The translations under genes were made by a program, and so were the position numbers. Below the pieces are notes generated by a model. That model saw nothing but the letters and a program-made list of their open reading frames with translations. It searched no databases and was not told the origin of the DNA. Shown in pieces: positions 17,854 through 27,129 of a DNA stretch of 64,000 nucleotides; position 1 is the stretch's first letter, and every line of letters begins with the position of its first letter. The stretch lies in contig CAZUHB010000019.1 in NCBI GenBank assembly GCA_964620445.1, positions 33,318-97,317 on the forward strand. The letters run 5' to 3'. Origin of the DNA: CAZUHB01 sp964620445. Its GTDB lineage: Bacteria > Planctomycetota > B15-G4 > CAYZWU01.

Positions 17854-18642
17854 CTAACGTACAGCCACGATGTATGAAACGTATGCCTCGGAATCGTCTC
17901 CCCGCCTCGAACGGCGAAAGATGCCGTTCCCCTCCCCCGTGCTTCTGTCCGTGCCCTCCCAGTAAATCTGCACGTCCTTGAAGCCGGCCTCGAGAAGAAT
18001 ATCGGTCATTTCCGGAATGGTCCAGAGACGCCAGTCGTAGGTGAACGCCTTGCGCATCGACCGGCCCGAGGGTTGTTTGAAATGGATGTGACAGAGGATT
18101 TCGCCCGTTATGGGATTGTATTTTTCCTGGTCCCAGATGTAGGTGAATTCTCCATGATCGGTCTCGTCCTCGCAAGGCGTCAGCGCACCCGGACCGCCGA
18201 AGATGTCGAGAAAGAAAAGGCCTTCCTCGTTCAATCCCGCGTAGACCTTGCGGCAATAGTCGAGCATCTCGTTCCTCTTCTTGAAACAGAAGTAGGAAAA
18301 ATTGAAGGCCGCGGCCACGTCGGCCCTGTGCACCGTCTCGTCGAGAACATCCGCGCAAATCAGTTCCACCGTGTCCTTCAAGATACCGAGCTGGGACACG
18401 TTCTTCTCGTATCCCCAGTCGAGCGTCGGTTTGTGAAGGTCGATCCCGTATGCTGTCGCGCCGCTCACCATACGCACCCATTCGCAGCAGAGAGCCGCCG
18501 TGCCGCAGAAATCTTCCCTGAGCACGAGCGGCTTGCGCCCGCGGATATTTCGATATACGCGCAGCATGAAATTGATGTCGGCTTCTGGGGTCTGGACGGA
18601 TTTTTCGTAGAGGATGTGCTTGTCGGCCTTTTTACGGTGCAT
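17854..18642 (-). CDS. Class I SAM-dependent methyltransferase
   Basis: A 262-residue cytoplasmic methyltransferase. The Rossmann core shows LREDFCGTAALCCEWV (motif I, glycine-containing loop), YGIDLHKPTLDWG (motif II acidic residue), LICADVLD (motif III) and VAAAFNFSYFCF (motif IV). The FNFSYF in place of an N-P-P-Y makes a nucleic-acid amine target unlikely. The start ATG at 18642 was chosen because the upstream frame reads antisense to the neighbouring gene. The substrate is unknown. It is convergent with the beta-helix gene and divergent from the second squalene-cyclase-fold gene. Confidence 0.78.
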   Translation of the reverse strand: MHRKKADKHILYEKSVQTPEADINFMLRVYRNIRGRKPLVLREDFCGTAALCCEWVRMVSGATAYGIDLHKPTLDWGYEKNVSQLGILKDTVELICADVLDETVHRADVAAAFNFSYFCFKKRNEMLDYCRKVYAGLNEEGLFFLDIFGGPGALTPCEDETDHGEFTYIWDQEKYNPITGEILCHIHFKQPSGRSMRKAFTYDWRLWTIPEMTDILLEAGFKDVQIYWEGTDRSTGEGNGIFRRSRRGDDSEAYVSYIVAVR

Positions 18643-18693
18643 TCGATTCAACTCTTGACTCTCTCCAAAAGGGCGAACAGGACGGATCCGATA

Positions 18694-18722
18694 TTCAATA
18701 ACGAAAAGGGCTCGGATACAAT
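18694..18722 (+). promoter_or_regulatory. Weak promoter candidate for the second squalene-cyclase-fold gene
   Basis: TACAAT (18717-18722) with TTCAAT (18694-18699) at a 17-base spacing, 38 bases before the ATG. The -35 match is poor. Confidence 0.3.
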
Positions 18723-18759
18723 CAATTGTCGCAATAAAAAAGGAATCGGACGAAAATAG

Positions 18760-20709
18760 ATGATTCTTTTCAAGAGCCTTCTCGTTGAATGCTGGTTTCT
18801 GACCATCCTTTACGGCAGCGCCGGTGCCGCCGAATCGGTGGCGTTCATCTTCGATCCCGGCGCTCCACCGGAGAATCGGCTTTTTCTCGCCCAGAGCCGA
18901 ACAAGGTCGGGGAGTCGATCCTTCAAGGCGAAAGAGGTGACCGGCCTTCTGGAGGACGATGCGCTCAAGCTGTCCCGTTTCCGCGTTCTGGTCATCGGTC
19001 CGCGGGCGACCGACAAACGTGCCGTGTCGGACTGGATGCGGCGCAGCAGCAGCGACCTGCGCCGGTTCGTGTACCGCGGCGGAACGGTAATCGTCTTCCT
19101 TCAGCATCCCGATTTCTGGGATGTCGAGCCCTGGCTTCCGCCGGAAACGTTTGTTTTGCGCGGCCGAAAGGACCCGGGGCGTCCTGTGTGGATCGATGGA
19201 AGCCACCCTGTCTTCACCACGCCGCACGCGCTCAGCGAGGAGTCTCTCAAGAGGATGCTTCCTTTCCGTTCCCTGGGCGCGGGCGGCTTCCGCAGGACCG
19301 AAAAGATGAATATCGTGGCTCGCGGCGCCGCTGACCGTCCCTGGTGCGTCGAGACCGGCTGGGGAGCGGGCCGGGTCCTGTTTCTCTCCTGGGAACCGGG
19401 GATCGGGGATGCGCCCGGCGAGGAGCCGGACGTAACGAAACTCGCCAGGGACCTGATCGAGAACACCATCGCCTACGGGCTCGCCGCCGCCGCCGGAAAG
19501 GCTCCCGGCCTGCCGGAGAGCGCGCACGTCGAACTGTGGGACGATCAGGCCCGGCTCGATCCCGTCTTCTTCACTCCTGAATCGGACAAGGCCCTGTCGA
19601 TCCGCGTCAACCAAGCTGTCGACCGCGGGGCGGACTGGCTCAGAGCGCAACAGAAGGACGACGGCTCCTGGGGACCCTACGGCGCGTCCAACGGCACCTA
19701 CAAGTCGGGCCCGACGGCGATCGCGCTTCTCGCGCTCCTCTCGACGGGCGTGAACAAGCACAAGGAATTCATCGAACGGGGATTCGACTGGCTCTATCGC
19801 AATCCCCCCGAAATGACTTACGAGGTGGCCTTCACCATGATGGCTCTCGACGAGAAAGCCGCCCCGCAGCGCGAACGCTTCGAGCTCAGGCGTGTTCCTC
19901 CGGAGAAGCGGAAATCCTTCAGGTTTCAACGCAACCTCACCGACGATGACGCGCGCCTGATGAGATTTTGCCGCGACCGGATCGTGGAGAACGCGGCGCG
20001 CGGCGGCACGTGGAAATACCGTCCCGGGCTGGGCGACGGAGATATTTCGAACGGCCAGTACGCGCTGCTCGGGCTCAAGGCCGCGGCGCGATGCGGCATC
20101 GACGTCGACGCCGAGATCTGGAAGAAGGCGCTCGACTATTTCCTCACGAATCAGCAGCCGTCCGGTCCGAAAGTGGTCTATCACCGCTTCAAGAGGTTCG
20201 AGACGGACTGGACGCCCAGGTTCTACGCCGAACGGGCCGAAGCGCGCGGCTGGCAGTACCTCTTCGGACAGCCCGGCGATCGGTCGAAGGTGATCGGCAC
20301 GCACGTCTGCATCGGAGTGGCGTCGATCCTCATCTGTTACGAGGCACTGGCGTCGCACCCGCGCGGCAAGGGGGGCGCAAGCCTTGTCGAGACGCGCCGT
20401 GCCGTGCGCGACGGCTTGGCGTGGCTCGGCTCCCACTGGTCGATCGACCACAATCCCAATGGCGACAAGTTCTACTATTACTACTACATCTACAGCCTCG
20501 AACGGGTGGGAGTGCTCACCGCTTCCCGGTTCATCGGGGGGCACGACTGGTACAGGGAAGGGGCGTCTTATCTCCTCGCCAAGCAGGACGACGAAGGCTC
20601 GTGGTCGGCGCGGGGCGGGGAGTGGGGCACGCCGGTGGCCAACACCGCCTTCGCACTTCTCTTCCTGAAACGCTCCACACCGCCGCCGGTGATAACCATC
20701 GGCAAGTGA
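18760..20709 (+). CDS. Exported protein with GATase-like domain and squalene-cyclase-fold toroid
   Basis: A 649-residue protein with an N-terminal signal segment. Residues about 25-235 form an alpha/beta domain (VAFIFDPG..., FRVLVIGPRAT, YRGGTVIVFLQHPDFW, GAGRVLFLSWEPG) that resembles the class I glutamine-amidotransferase-like fold of planctomycete surface proteins. No catalytic Cys-His-Glu triad is visible. Residues about 285-640 are prenyltransferase/squalene-oxidase repeats (QQKDDGSWGPYG, ARGGTWKYRPG, KQDDEGSWSARG) with aromatic-rich helices (DKFYYYYYIYSLERVG). It shares repeat order and the 'GGxxWYxEGAxxLL' block with the 11773-13674 product, so the two are paralogues with different attached domains. 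Function is unknown. Confidence 0.65.
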   Translation: MILFKSLLVECWFLTILYGSAGAAESVAFIFDPGAPPENRLFLAQSRTRSGSRSFKAKEVTGLLEDDALKLSRFRVLVIGPRATDKRAVSDWMRRSSSDLRRFVYRGGTVIVFLQHPDFWDVEPWLPPETFVLRGRKDPGRPVWIDGSHPVFTTPHALSEESLKRMLPFRSLGAGGFRRTEKMNIVARGAADRPWCVETGWGAGRVLFLSWEPGIGDAPGEEPDVTKLARDLIENTIAYGLAAAAGKAPGLPESAHVELWDDQARLDPVFFTPESDKALSIRVNQAVDRGADWLRAQQKDDGSWGPYGASNGTYKSGPTAIALLALLSTGVNKHKEFIERGFDWLYRNPPEMTYEVAFTMMALDEKAAPQRERFELRRVPPEKRKSFRFQRNLTDDDARLMRFCRDRIVENAARGGTWKYRPGLGDGDISNGQYALLGLKAAARCGIDVDAEIWKKALDYFLTNQQPSGPKVVYHRFKRFETDWTPRFYAERAEARGWQYLFGQPGDRSKVIGTHVCIGVASILICYEALASHPRGKGGASLVETRRAVRDGLAWLGSHWSIDHNPNGDKFYYYYYIYSLERVGVLTASRFIGGHDWYREGASYLLAKQDDEGSWSARGGEWGTPVANTAFALLFLKRSTPPPVITIGK

Positions 20710-20798
20710 GGATCGGGCCGGGCCGGAAATGAGCGGAAGATCGCATCCGGATTTCGTCCCTTTGCGATTTCCGCGGGATTCTCCCCGCGGGTCTGCCA

Positions 20799-21785
20799 TT
20801 AGAGATGCAGCTCGAGGATGTCGCCGTCGTTGACCTCGTGGTCGCGGTTGACCGTCTGGCCGTCGTATTTTCCCTCGCCCCAGATGCGGGCGAACTTGAG
20901 GTTCTCGGCAAAGTCCTTGTGGATCTCCCGGGCGAAGTCGAGCAATGTTTGGCCCCGCTTCAGATAGACCGGATCGCTGAGATCGGGTTTCTTGCCGGGA
21001 GTCTTCGTGTAGGCGCGCACCACATCGAGGGCGAAAAAGACCTCGCGCGCGAACTCGGGCAGTCCCTGGCCCGTCTCGGCCGACAGGGGCAAGTAGCGGT
21101 ACTCGGGGAGGAGCTCGGCGAGGATCTCGGCAGCGTCGGCGCCTCCGTCCGCATCGATCTTGGTCACCACCACGAGCGTCTTCACATCCATCGGTTCGCC
21201 CGGCTCCCAAGGTCCCGGCTCTCCGGGAGCGAGCCGGATCTTCCCGCGCGCAAGGACGGTCTGGACCATGTCGAAGGTGTCGAGTACCGCCGGATCGGAT
21301 CCGTCGAGCGTGAGCAAGGTGATGTCGGCCTTGCGCAGGAGTCCGGGCAGGTCGGGATCGAGGAAATCCTCGGACAGGGGCGGCGTGTCCACGAGTTGCA
21401 CCACCGCGTTCTCGTAAGCCATCATTCCCGGCATGGGCAGCCGCGTTGCAAAAGGGAAGGGCGCCACCGTCGCGTTGGCGTTTGTCAGCGCCGCCAGAAT
21501 CGCGGATTTGCCCGAGTTGGGTGCGCCGATGAGAATCGCCATACCCGCCCCGGCCCTTCGGATCTTGTAGGGGCTCGTTTTCTGCGCGCCGCCCTTTTTC
21601 TTGCCTTCCTGCGTCTTGAGCTTGGAGAGCCTCTTTTTCAGGTCGCCCTGGAGCTTGTCGGTCCCCTTGTGCTTGGGGATGATGGCGAGCATCTCCTCGA
21701 GAGCCTCGATCTTCTCGTCGAGCGTGGTGGCGGCCTTGTACCTTTCCTCAGCCTTGAAATACTGGGGTGTCAGATTTGCAGGCAT
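20799..21785 (-). CDS. DRG/OBG-type GTPase with TGS domain
   Basis: A 328-residue GTP-binding protein. The N-terminal 70 residues are helical and basic. The G domain has G1 GAPNSGKS (87-94), G3 DTPP (133-136, with P instead of the usual G) and G4 TKID (208-211), and the last 75 residues are a TGS domain (VYLKRGQTLLDFAREIHKDF... ending DGDILELHL). This order is that of the developmentally regulated GTP-binding (DRG) branch, commoner in archaea and eukaryotes, and related proteins associate with ribosomes. It starts 13 bases after leuS on the same strand, with GGAG six bases before the ATG, so it is co-transcribed with leuS. A translation-linked role is inference. Confidence 0.82.
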   Translation of the reverse strand: MPANLTPQYFKAEERYKAATTLDEKIEALEEMLAIIPKHKGTDKLQGDLKKRLSKLKTQEGKKKGGAQKTSPYKIRRAGAGMAILIGAPNSGKSAILAALTNANATVAPFPFATRLPMPGMMAYENAVVQLVDTPPLSEDFLDPDLPGLLRKADITLLTLDGSDPAVLDTFDMVQTVLARGKIRLAPGEPGPWEPGEPMDVKTLVVVTKIDADGGADAAEILAELLPEYRYLPLSAETGQGLPEFAREVFFALDVVRAYTKTPGKKPDLSDPVYLKRGQTLLDFAREIHKDFAENLKFARIWGEGKYDGQTVNRDHEVNDGDILELHL

Positions 21786-21798
21786 ACCATACTCCGCC

Positions 21799-24279
21799 TC
21801 AGACTATGATATTCACAATCTTGTCGGGTACGAAGATGACCTTTCTGATGGCGTCCGGATCGGGCACGTGGCGCTTGACCTTCTCATCAGCGAGAGCGAG
21901 GCCGAGCGCATCATCCTGAGATACGCCGGCGGACGCCGTGATCGTGCCGCGCAGCTTTCCCTTGACCTGCACCGCGATCGTGACCTCCTTCTCCTGGCAG
22001 GCCGCGTCGTCCCATTCAGGCCAGGGCGCCTCGAACACGGAGGGGTCGCGGCCCATCGCCGCCCAGAGCTCCTCGGCCAGGTGGGGGGCGAAAGGACCGA
22101 TCAGCTGCGCCAGGGTGGCGCCGAGCCAGTCGGTGATCTCCGATTCACCGGGCGAATAGCCGCCCAGATCGTTGAGGAGTTCCATGAGGGCCGCGATGGC
22201 CGTGTTGTACTGGAGACCCTCGATGTCGGCCGTGACCTTGCGGATCGTCTGGTGCGTCCGCTTGAACGCATCGATGTCTTTCTCGGAGACCTTGCCGAGT
22301 TTGGGAGCAGCCCGCGGGCCCGAGGCCTGTCCAGCGAGGGAATTCACGAAGTTGGCGTAGCGGATCAGGAAACGCTTGGCGCCGATCAGGCCCTTCTCGG
22401 TCCAGAGAATCTCCTTGTGCGGCGGCGCGAAAAAGAGCATGGCGAGCCGCGGAATGTCGACGCCCCATTCGTCGATGAGCGTCACCGGCGAAACCACGTT
22501 GCCCTTCGATTTGGACATGATGTCGCCCTTCGCGTCGAGCACCATTCCGTGATGAAAGAGGACCTTGGCAGGTTCATCCACGGCGACGTAGCCGAGGTCG
22601 TGGAGCACCTTCGTTATGAATCGGAAGTAGATCAGATGGCCCATGGCGTGCTCCGAGCCGCCGATGTAGAGGTCCACGGGCATCCACTGGTTCACGTTTT
22701 CGCCGGTCCAAGGCATGGCGTCGTTGTGCGGATCGGTGTAGCGGAACTGATACCATGACGAGCAGACGAAGGTGTCCATCGTGTCCGCGTCGCGCTGGGC
22801 GGGCCGGCCGCACGCGGGGCAATCGGTGTTCATGAATTCGGGTACATCCTCGAGCGGAGAGCGTCCCTTGGGAATGAAGTCCTCCACCTCGGGAAGAAGG
22901 ACAGGCAGGTCCTTCTCGGGCACCGGTACGGTACCGCAATCGTCGCAGTGAATCATGGGGATCGGCGATCCCCAGTATCGCTGGCGCGAGATGAGCCAGT
23001 CGCGCAGCTTGAAGGTGATCGCCGGCCGGCCGAATCCCTGCTCCTTTGCATAGAGCGCCGTCTCCACGATTCCTTTCCCGCTGGCCAGACCGTCGAAACG
23101 GTCCGAGTCGTGCATCACGCCCCGCCCGGTGAAGGCTTCGGCCATCGTTTCGGGATCGAGAGGAGCGGCTCCGTCGGGATGGATCACCGTCACAACCGGA
23201 ATGCCGTATTTCCTGGCGAATTCGAAATCGCGCTGGTCGTGGGCCGGAACAGCCATCACCGCTCCGCACCCGTACCCTGCCAGCACGTAGTCGGCCACAT
23301 AGAGGGGAACCGCCCTGTGATTGAACGGGTTGAGCACGGTGAGGCCCGTGTCCACCCCGTCTTTCTCGGTCCCCTCGGCGGTCCGTTCGATCTCGCTCTT
23401 CTTCTGTGCATTCCGGGTGTACTCTTCAACGGCCTCTCTGTTGGGGCAGTGGGCGATCAGCTTGCGCATGAGCCGTGCGTCTGGCGCGATCGCCATGAAA
23501 GTGACGCCGAAGATCGTGTCGGGCCTGGTGGTAAAGATCGGCAGGTCGTTCCCTGTCTCCACGACGGTGAAATTGATCTCCGCACCCTCGGATCTACCGA
23601 TCCAGTTCCGCTGCTGAGCCACGGTCGATGCGGGCCAGTCCTTCTCCAGGTCGTCGAGGCTGTCGAGCAGTCGCTGCGCGTAGTCGGTGATCCTGAAGTA
23701 CCACTGCTTCAAGAACCGCTTCTCCACCGAGGTGGTGTCGTGACGCCAGCAGGTTCCGCTCGCTGTGACCTGCTCGTTGGCCAGAACCGTGTTGCACTCC
23801 GGGCACCAGTTGACCGCGGCCTCGTCCTGGTAAGTGAGGCCCTTTTCGTAGAGCTTGAGAAAGATCCATTGTGTCCAGCGGTAGTAGTCGGAACGGGAGG
23901 TGACCACCTCGCGGTCCCAGTCATAGCTGATTCCGAGGCGCGTGAGGGTCTCCTTGCCCGTGGCGATGTTGCCCTCTGTCCACTCCCCTGGCTGAATGTT
24001 CCGCTTGATTGCGGCCTGCTCCGCCGGGAGCCCGAAGGAATCCCAGCCGAAGGGGTGCAGGAGATTCTTGCCGCGCGAACGCAGATAGCGCCATATCACA
24101 TCGCCCACCGTGTAGTTGCGGAAGTGGCCGATATGGATATCCCCGGAGGGGTAGGCGTACATCTCGAGGAGGTAGAATTTTTCTTCCGAGCTGGTTTTCG
24201 CCGGTGTTCGGTAGAGGCCCGACTCGACCCAGTATTTCTGCCACTTGGTGTCGAGCATTTTGAAATCGATCTCTGTCAT
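21799..24279 (-). CDS. leuS: Leucyl-tRNA synthetase
   Basis: An 826-residue class I synthetase that charges tRNA-Leu in the cytoplasm. The HIGH signature is intact at residues 49-52 (GDIHIGHFRNY), the CP1 editing domain has GCGAVMAVPAHDQRDFEFA, and the second signature is MSKS at 588-591 within KGDIMSKSKGNVV (methionine preceded by I rather than K). The zinc-type cysteine pairs (WCPECN; CDDCG; CPACG) are present. The C-terminal anticodon-binding and LeuRS-specific domains are complete, and the length is typical of bacterial LeuRS. I looked upstream for a T-box or leucine-codon leader and saw neither. It is followed by a TGS GTPase 13 bases away. Confidence 0.97.
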   Translation of the reverse strand: MTEIDFKMLDTKWQKYWVESGLYRTPAKTSSEEKFYLLEMYAYPSGDIHIGHFRNYTVGDVIWRYLRSRGKNLLHPFGWDSFGLPAEQAAIKRNIQPGEWTEGNIATGKETLTRLGISYDWDREVVTSRSDYYRWTQWIFLKLYEKGLTYQDEAAVNWCPECNTVLANEQVTASGTCWRHDTTSVEKRFLKQWYFRITDYAQRLLDSLDDLEKDWPASTVAQQRNWIGRSEGAEINFTVVETGNDLPIFTTRPDTIFGVTFMAIAPDARLMRKLIAHCPNREAVEEYTRNAQKKSEIERTAEGTEKDGVDTGLTVLNPFNHRAVPLYVADYVLAGYGCGAVMAVPAHDQRDFEFARKYGIPVVTVIHPDGAAPLDPETMAEAFTGRGVMHDSDRFDGLASGKGIVETALYAKEQGFGRPAITFKLRDWLISRQRYWGSPIPMIHCDDCGTVPVPEKDLPVLLPEVEDFIPKGRSPLEDVPEFMNTDCPACGRPAQRDADTMDTFVCSSWYQFRYTDPHNDAMPWTGENVNQWMPVDLYIGGSEHAMGHLIYFRFITKVLHDLGYVAVDEPAKVLFHHGMVLDAKGDIMSKSKGNVVSPVTLIDEWGVDIPRLAMLFFAPPHKEILWTEKGLIGAKRFLIRYANFVNSLAGQASGPRAAPKLGKVSEKDIDAFKRTHQTIRKVTADIEGLQYNTAIAALMELLNDLGGYSPGESEITDWLGATLAQLIGPFAPHLAEELWAAMGRDPSVFEAPWPEWDDAACQEKEVTIAVQVKGKLRGTITASAGVSQDDALGLALADEKVKRHVPDPDAIRKVIFVPDKIVNIIV

Positions 24280-24632
24280 GGTCTTATATCGCCCGGAAAA
24301 TGGGATCGGACACGGATGTAAAATAATAGATCATGCTCAGCGTCAGGGCCTTTTTCAACAGCTTCTTGTCCAAGAGGGGACTTTTCCTTCCCCCTGCCGA
24401 AGGGTGATCGCCGCGTCGGATGAAAAGGGGGTATTGGCGGGTTGTTCATTTGCGCCGGCAGATCGGTAGCTCTGCGCCGTCCCGATGGACTCGCTCTATT
24501 CTGACTCGGGCCTGTCGGTCGAACTTTTATCAATCGGGGATGTTTGCCGGTTTGAGCCGATGGTTTTTTTTACCTTGGTATGTATACTGTTTACGGGTGA
24601 TTCTCATAGGCACACAGGTAAGGAGGCAAAAA
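24280..24632. other. Non-coding divergent region between leuS and the lipoprotein operon
   Basis: 353 bases with no credible gene. Open frames here have no ribosome-binding site and read into neighbours. The right part is AT-rich (around 24565-24600, TGTATACTG near 24582) and must carry the promoter of the lipoprotein genes, but I cannot place a convincing -35/-10 pair. Confidence 0.6.
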
Positions 24633-26012
24633 GTGATCAAGTCGACGACTCTCGGAATCCTGATTCTGATTTTTACCTTTCTCACGGGCTGCGCCACGTA
24701 CACCGAACTGATCGAGGGAGCCCTGGTCCAGTACAAGAACGGCCGGATGGACGGGGCGCTGAACGGATTCGCGGCTGCAGAGGAAAAAACAAGCGACACT
24801 CAACTGGTGCAGCTCGAAAAAGCCATGACCGATCTCGCCCTCGACGACCCACGCAATGCGGTGGCGGAATTCACCAAAGCGATGAACCGTATGGACGCGC
24901 TCACGACCGGCGGGGCGGTCAAGTCGGCGGCCTCCTATGTACTGGACGATACGATCGCCAATTATCCGGGAGCGCCCTTCGAGCAGATCGCTGCCCGGCT
25001 CTTTCTCGGATTGTCCTATCTGATGATGCCTGATCCCTTCGAGAATGTCTCCGCCACCTTTCGCGACATGGACAACAAGATGGAGCTGATCGAGGCTTAC
25101 TACGAGAGATCCTATCAGTACGATGCCAACGGCAACGAGGCGAGCTTTTCCTTCCAGATTCCGCCGGTGGCCAAGTATTTCGCCGCCCTCGCCGCGGAGC
25201 AGAGAAACGAGCTCGACAGTGCCGAGATCTACCTGCGCCAGGCCATGGCCGGAATGCCGGGGTGCGCCTTCTACAAGAGCGAGGCGCAGCGTCTGAAGGT
25301 GGGGCCGAGGCAGAACCTCGTTTTTGTGTTCGCCCTGCTCGGTACGGTGCCGAAAAAGGTCGAGAAGAAGAGCGAGGAGCTCACGGCCCTTCTGCGAGGT
25401 ATGAAGGCCCTCTATTCGATAGCAAAACCTGGCAACAGCCCCGACGCCGTGGATCGCGTTCGGTTCACCGCGCCGGTCAGGATTCCGGGATATCACAAGC
25501 GTAGACCATTCTGGCACGGTGGCTTCGACGTTTCCGTCCCCGGGGAGGCGGCAAGCGTTTCGACCGCCATGATCGCGGACTTCGACGCCTACGCGCGGGA
25601 GGAATACGAGGCGCTGCTGCCCGGGATTTTGATCCGCGCAGCGGTCCGTCGAGTGATCAAGGAGGTCGCGGGGCAGGCCCTGGGTGCCTCGATGTCCGAG
25701 GATCGCGATGCCGGTAAATTGATCGGCGATCTCTTTTCGTCCATCGCGTCGGCAGCCGAAACGATCGACACGCGAGCCTGGTGCACCTTGCCGCGCGAGT
25801 TCCACGCCTGCAGTCTCCAGGTGGCTCCGGGCACGAGCAAGATCGTTCTCACACCGCGCGCCGCCGGTGGGAACAGATCGGCTCGGAGCATCGATATCTC
25901 CATCGATCTTTCCAACGCTTCTCCTGCTTTCGTTCTCGTGATTCAGCCGGGAAAGGGGATGAACCCGATCGTGCTCGTCGACGAGGCGCACCAGCTCAAG
26001 GGGGAAGGCTGA
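24633..26012 (+). CDS. COG3014-like lipoprotein
   Basis: A 459-residue lipoprotein. The start is GTG at 24633, chosen for AGGAGG six bases upstream and because it gives a compact signal peptide ending in lipobox LTGC (MIKSTTLGILILIFTFLTGC). TPR-like helical pairs follow (EGALVQYKNGRMDGALNGF; YLRQAMAGMPGCAFYKSE), then a C-terminal beta-rich region. Organisation and length match the uncharacterised COG3014 lipoproteins, which sit next to LpoB-like lipoproteins in many genomes; the same pairing is seen here with the gene 138 bases downstream. A function in envelope assembly is inferred only from that pairing. Confidence 0.7.
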   Translation: MIKSTTLGILILIFTFLTGCATYTELIEGALVQYKNGRMDGALNGFAAAEEKTSDTQLVQLEKAMTDLALDDPRNAVAEFTKAMNRMDALTTGGAVKSAASYVLDDTIANYPGAPFEQIAARLFLGLSYLMMPDPFENVSATFRDMDNKMELIEAYYERSYQYDANGNEASFSFQIPPVAKYFAALAAEQRNELDSAEIYLRQAMAGMPGCAFYKSEAQRLKVGPRQNLVFVFALLGTVPKKVEKKSEELTALLRGMKALYSIAKPGNSPDAVDRVRFTAPVRIPGYHKRRPFWHGGFDVSVPGEAASVSTAMIADFDAYAREEYEALLPGILIRAAVRRVIKEVAGQALGASMSEDRDAGKLIGDLFSSIASAAETIDTRAWCTLPREFHACSLQVAPGTSKIVLTPRAAGGNRSARSIDISIDLSNASPAFVLVIQPGKGMNPIVLVDEAHQLKGEG

Positions 26013-26149
26013 TCGCTTCATCCGTCGGAGCGCGATTTCAACGGGCGCGAAGGAACGCTTGACTTTACGGGAACAACCATATTCTTATTGTTTGCAGTAT
26101 TTTTTGGACAGGGCATTTCGAGTACTTTGGGATAGAAAAGGAATTTGCC

Positions 26150-26722
26150 ATGAAAAAGGGAATTGTTTTCTTCCTCGCCGTTACGATCTCGCTGGGATTC
26201 GTGGGCTGTAAAGGCACCATCGAGGAGTTCGACGAGGGAACGCGCATCGTGACGCGTAAGTTCGGGCCGAGCGATCTGGAAGAACTGGGTACGCGGCTGA
26301 TGACCAAGCTCGACAAGTGCAGACTCGAATGGACCAAGAATACGCCCCGCCTGGCCATCATCGATTTCAAGAACGATACGGACAAACCCGGCCTCAACAA
26401 GCAGCCCTTCTTCGACGTCATCGAGACGGCAATGTTCGAGATGGGACGATTCGACCTGATCGACTACGAGAACTCCCAGATGCTTCTTAAGGAAGCCGGC
26501 TACAGCCGGTTCGACGCCTTCGACAACAGCAAAGCGGTGGAGCTCGGAAAGGCTCTGCGCGCCCAGTACGTGATGTGGGGCGATATCTCAGTGGCGTCCG
26601 ACATCGGTGGAGACAATCGCACGATCAAACAGTACCGGCTCTCCATGAAGGTGACCGACGTGGAGACTCACCGCATCGTGTACAAGGCCACGGAGGCTGC
26701 CAAGCTCAAAGCCGTGCGTTGA
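26150..26722 (+). CDS. LpoB-like lipoprotein (penicillin-binding-protein activator family)
   Basis: A 190-residue lipoprotein with lipobox FVGC and a globular domain matching the LpoB family. It shows RLAIIDFKNDTDKPGLN, FFDVIETAMFEMGRFDLIDYE, SKAVELGKALRAQYVMWGDI and a final strand pair YRLSMKVTDVETHRIVYK. In enterobacteria LpoB reaches through peptidoglycan to activate PBP1b. Outside that group the family partners other lipoproteins and the target is unknown. TTGACT at 26059-26064 may be part of its own promoter. A strong terminator follows about 110 bases after the stop. Confidence 0.75.
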   Translation: MKKGIVFFLAVTISLGFVGCKGTIEEFDEGTRIVTRKFGPSDLEELGTRLMTKLDKCRLEWTKNTPRLAIIDFKNDTDKPGLNKQPFFDVIETAMFEMGRFDLIDYENSQMLLKEAGYSRFDAFDNSKAVELGKALRAQYVMWGDISVASDIGGDNRTIKQYRLSMKVTDVETHRIVYKATEAAKLKAVR

Positions 26723-26834
26723 CCGGGACCGGCCAGCATTGGTGATTCGGATCGGAACCGATCGAGACCGTTAACCTCTCGCCAGGGCTGACAAGGAGTC
26801 ACCTGGCCATAGGATATCTGGAAAAAACAGATCC

Positions 26835-26887
26835 CGATCCAGTGACAGGGGACCGAGTATTCCACTGTCACTGGATCGTCTTTTTTT
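26835..26887 (+). terminator. Intrinsic terminator after the lipoprotein pair
   Basis: A 14-bp perfect stem, CGATCCAGTGACAG (26835-26848) with CTGTCACTGGATCG (26865-26878), a 16-base loop, then TC and seven T residues (26881-26887). The rest of 26723-27129 holds no gene; its last 120 bases are AT-rich and lead to the carboxypeptidase start (TGAGGAG SD). Confidence 0.92.
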
Positions 26888-27129
26888 GGATGACCGGGCC
26901 GCCGGCTCAGCTCATCGGGAAGGGTGTCCGCCTCTGACCGTGGATAAGTGTCCACTCCATACCTCTTCCATCCGAGGATTTTGTGTCTCCTTCGCGCACT
27001 CCGCCTCTGCTGAGAGATAATTCTTTCATATACATGCGGCTTGTTATGTGGTAAGATATTTCGATGTAAGCCTTGTAATCGTGATATGTAAACGTTGCCA
27101 AAGCACCCCGCTCTGAGGAGATCATTGAA

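Noticed and set aside
20771..20790. 7-bp GC hairpin between convergent genes as an intrinsic terminator
   Set aside because: Neither strand has a T run after it.
17854..21210. A 1118-codon minus-strand frame
   Set aside because: Only the part up to 18642 has methyltransferase motifs; the rest is antisense to the squalene-cyclase-fold gene and part of the GTPase gene, with low-complexity Arg/Gly-rich content.
24280..24420. T-box or leucine leader peptide before leuS
   Set aside because: No T-box sequence and no run of leucine codons with a ribosome-binding site was found.
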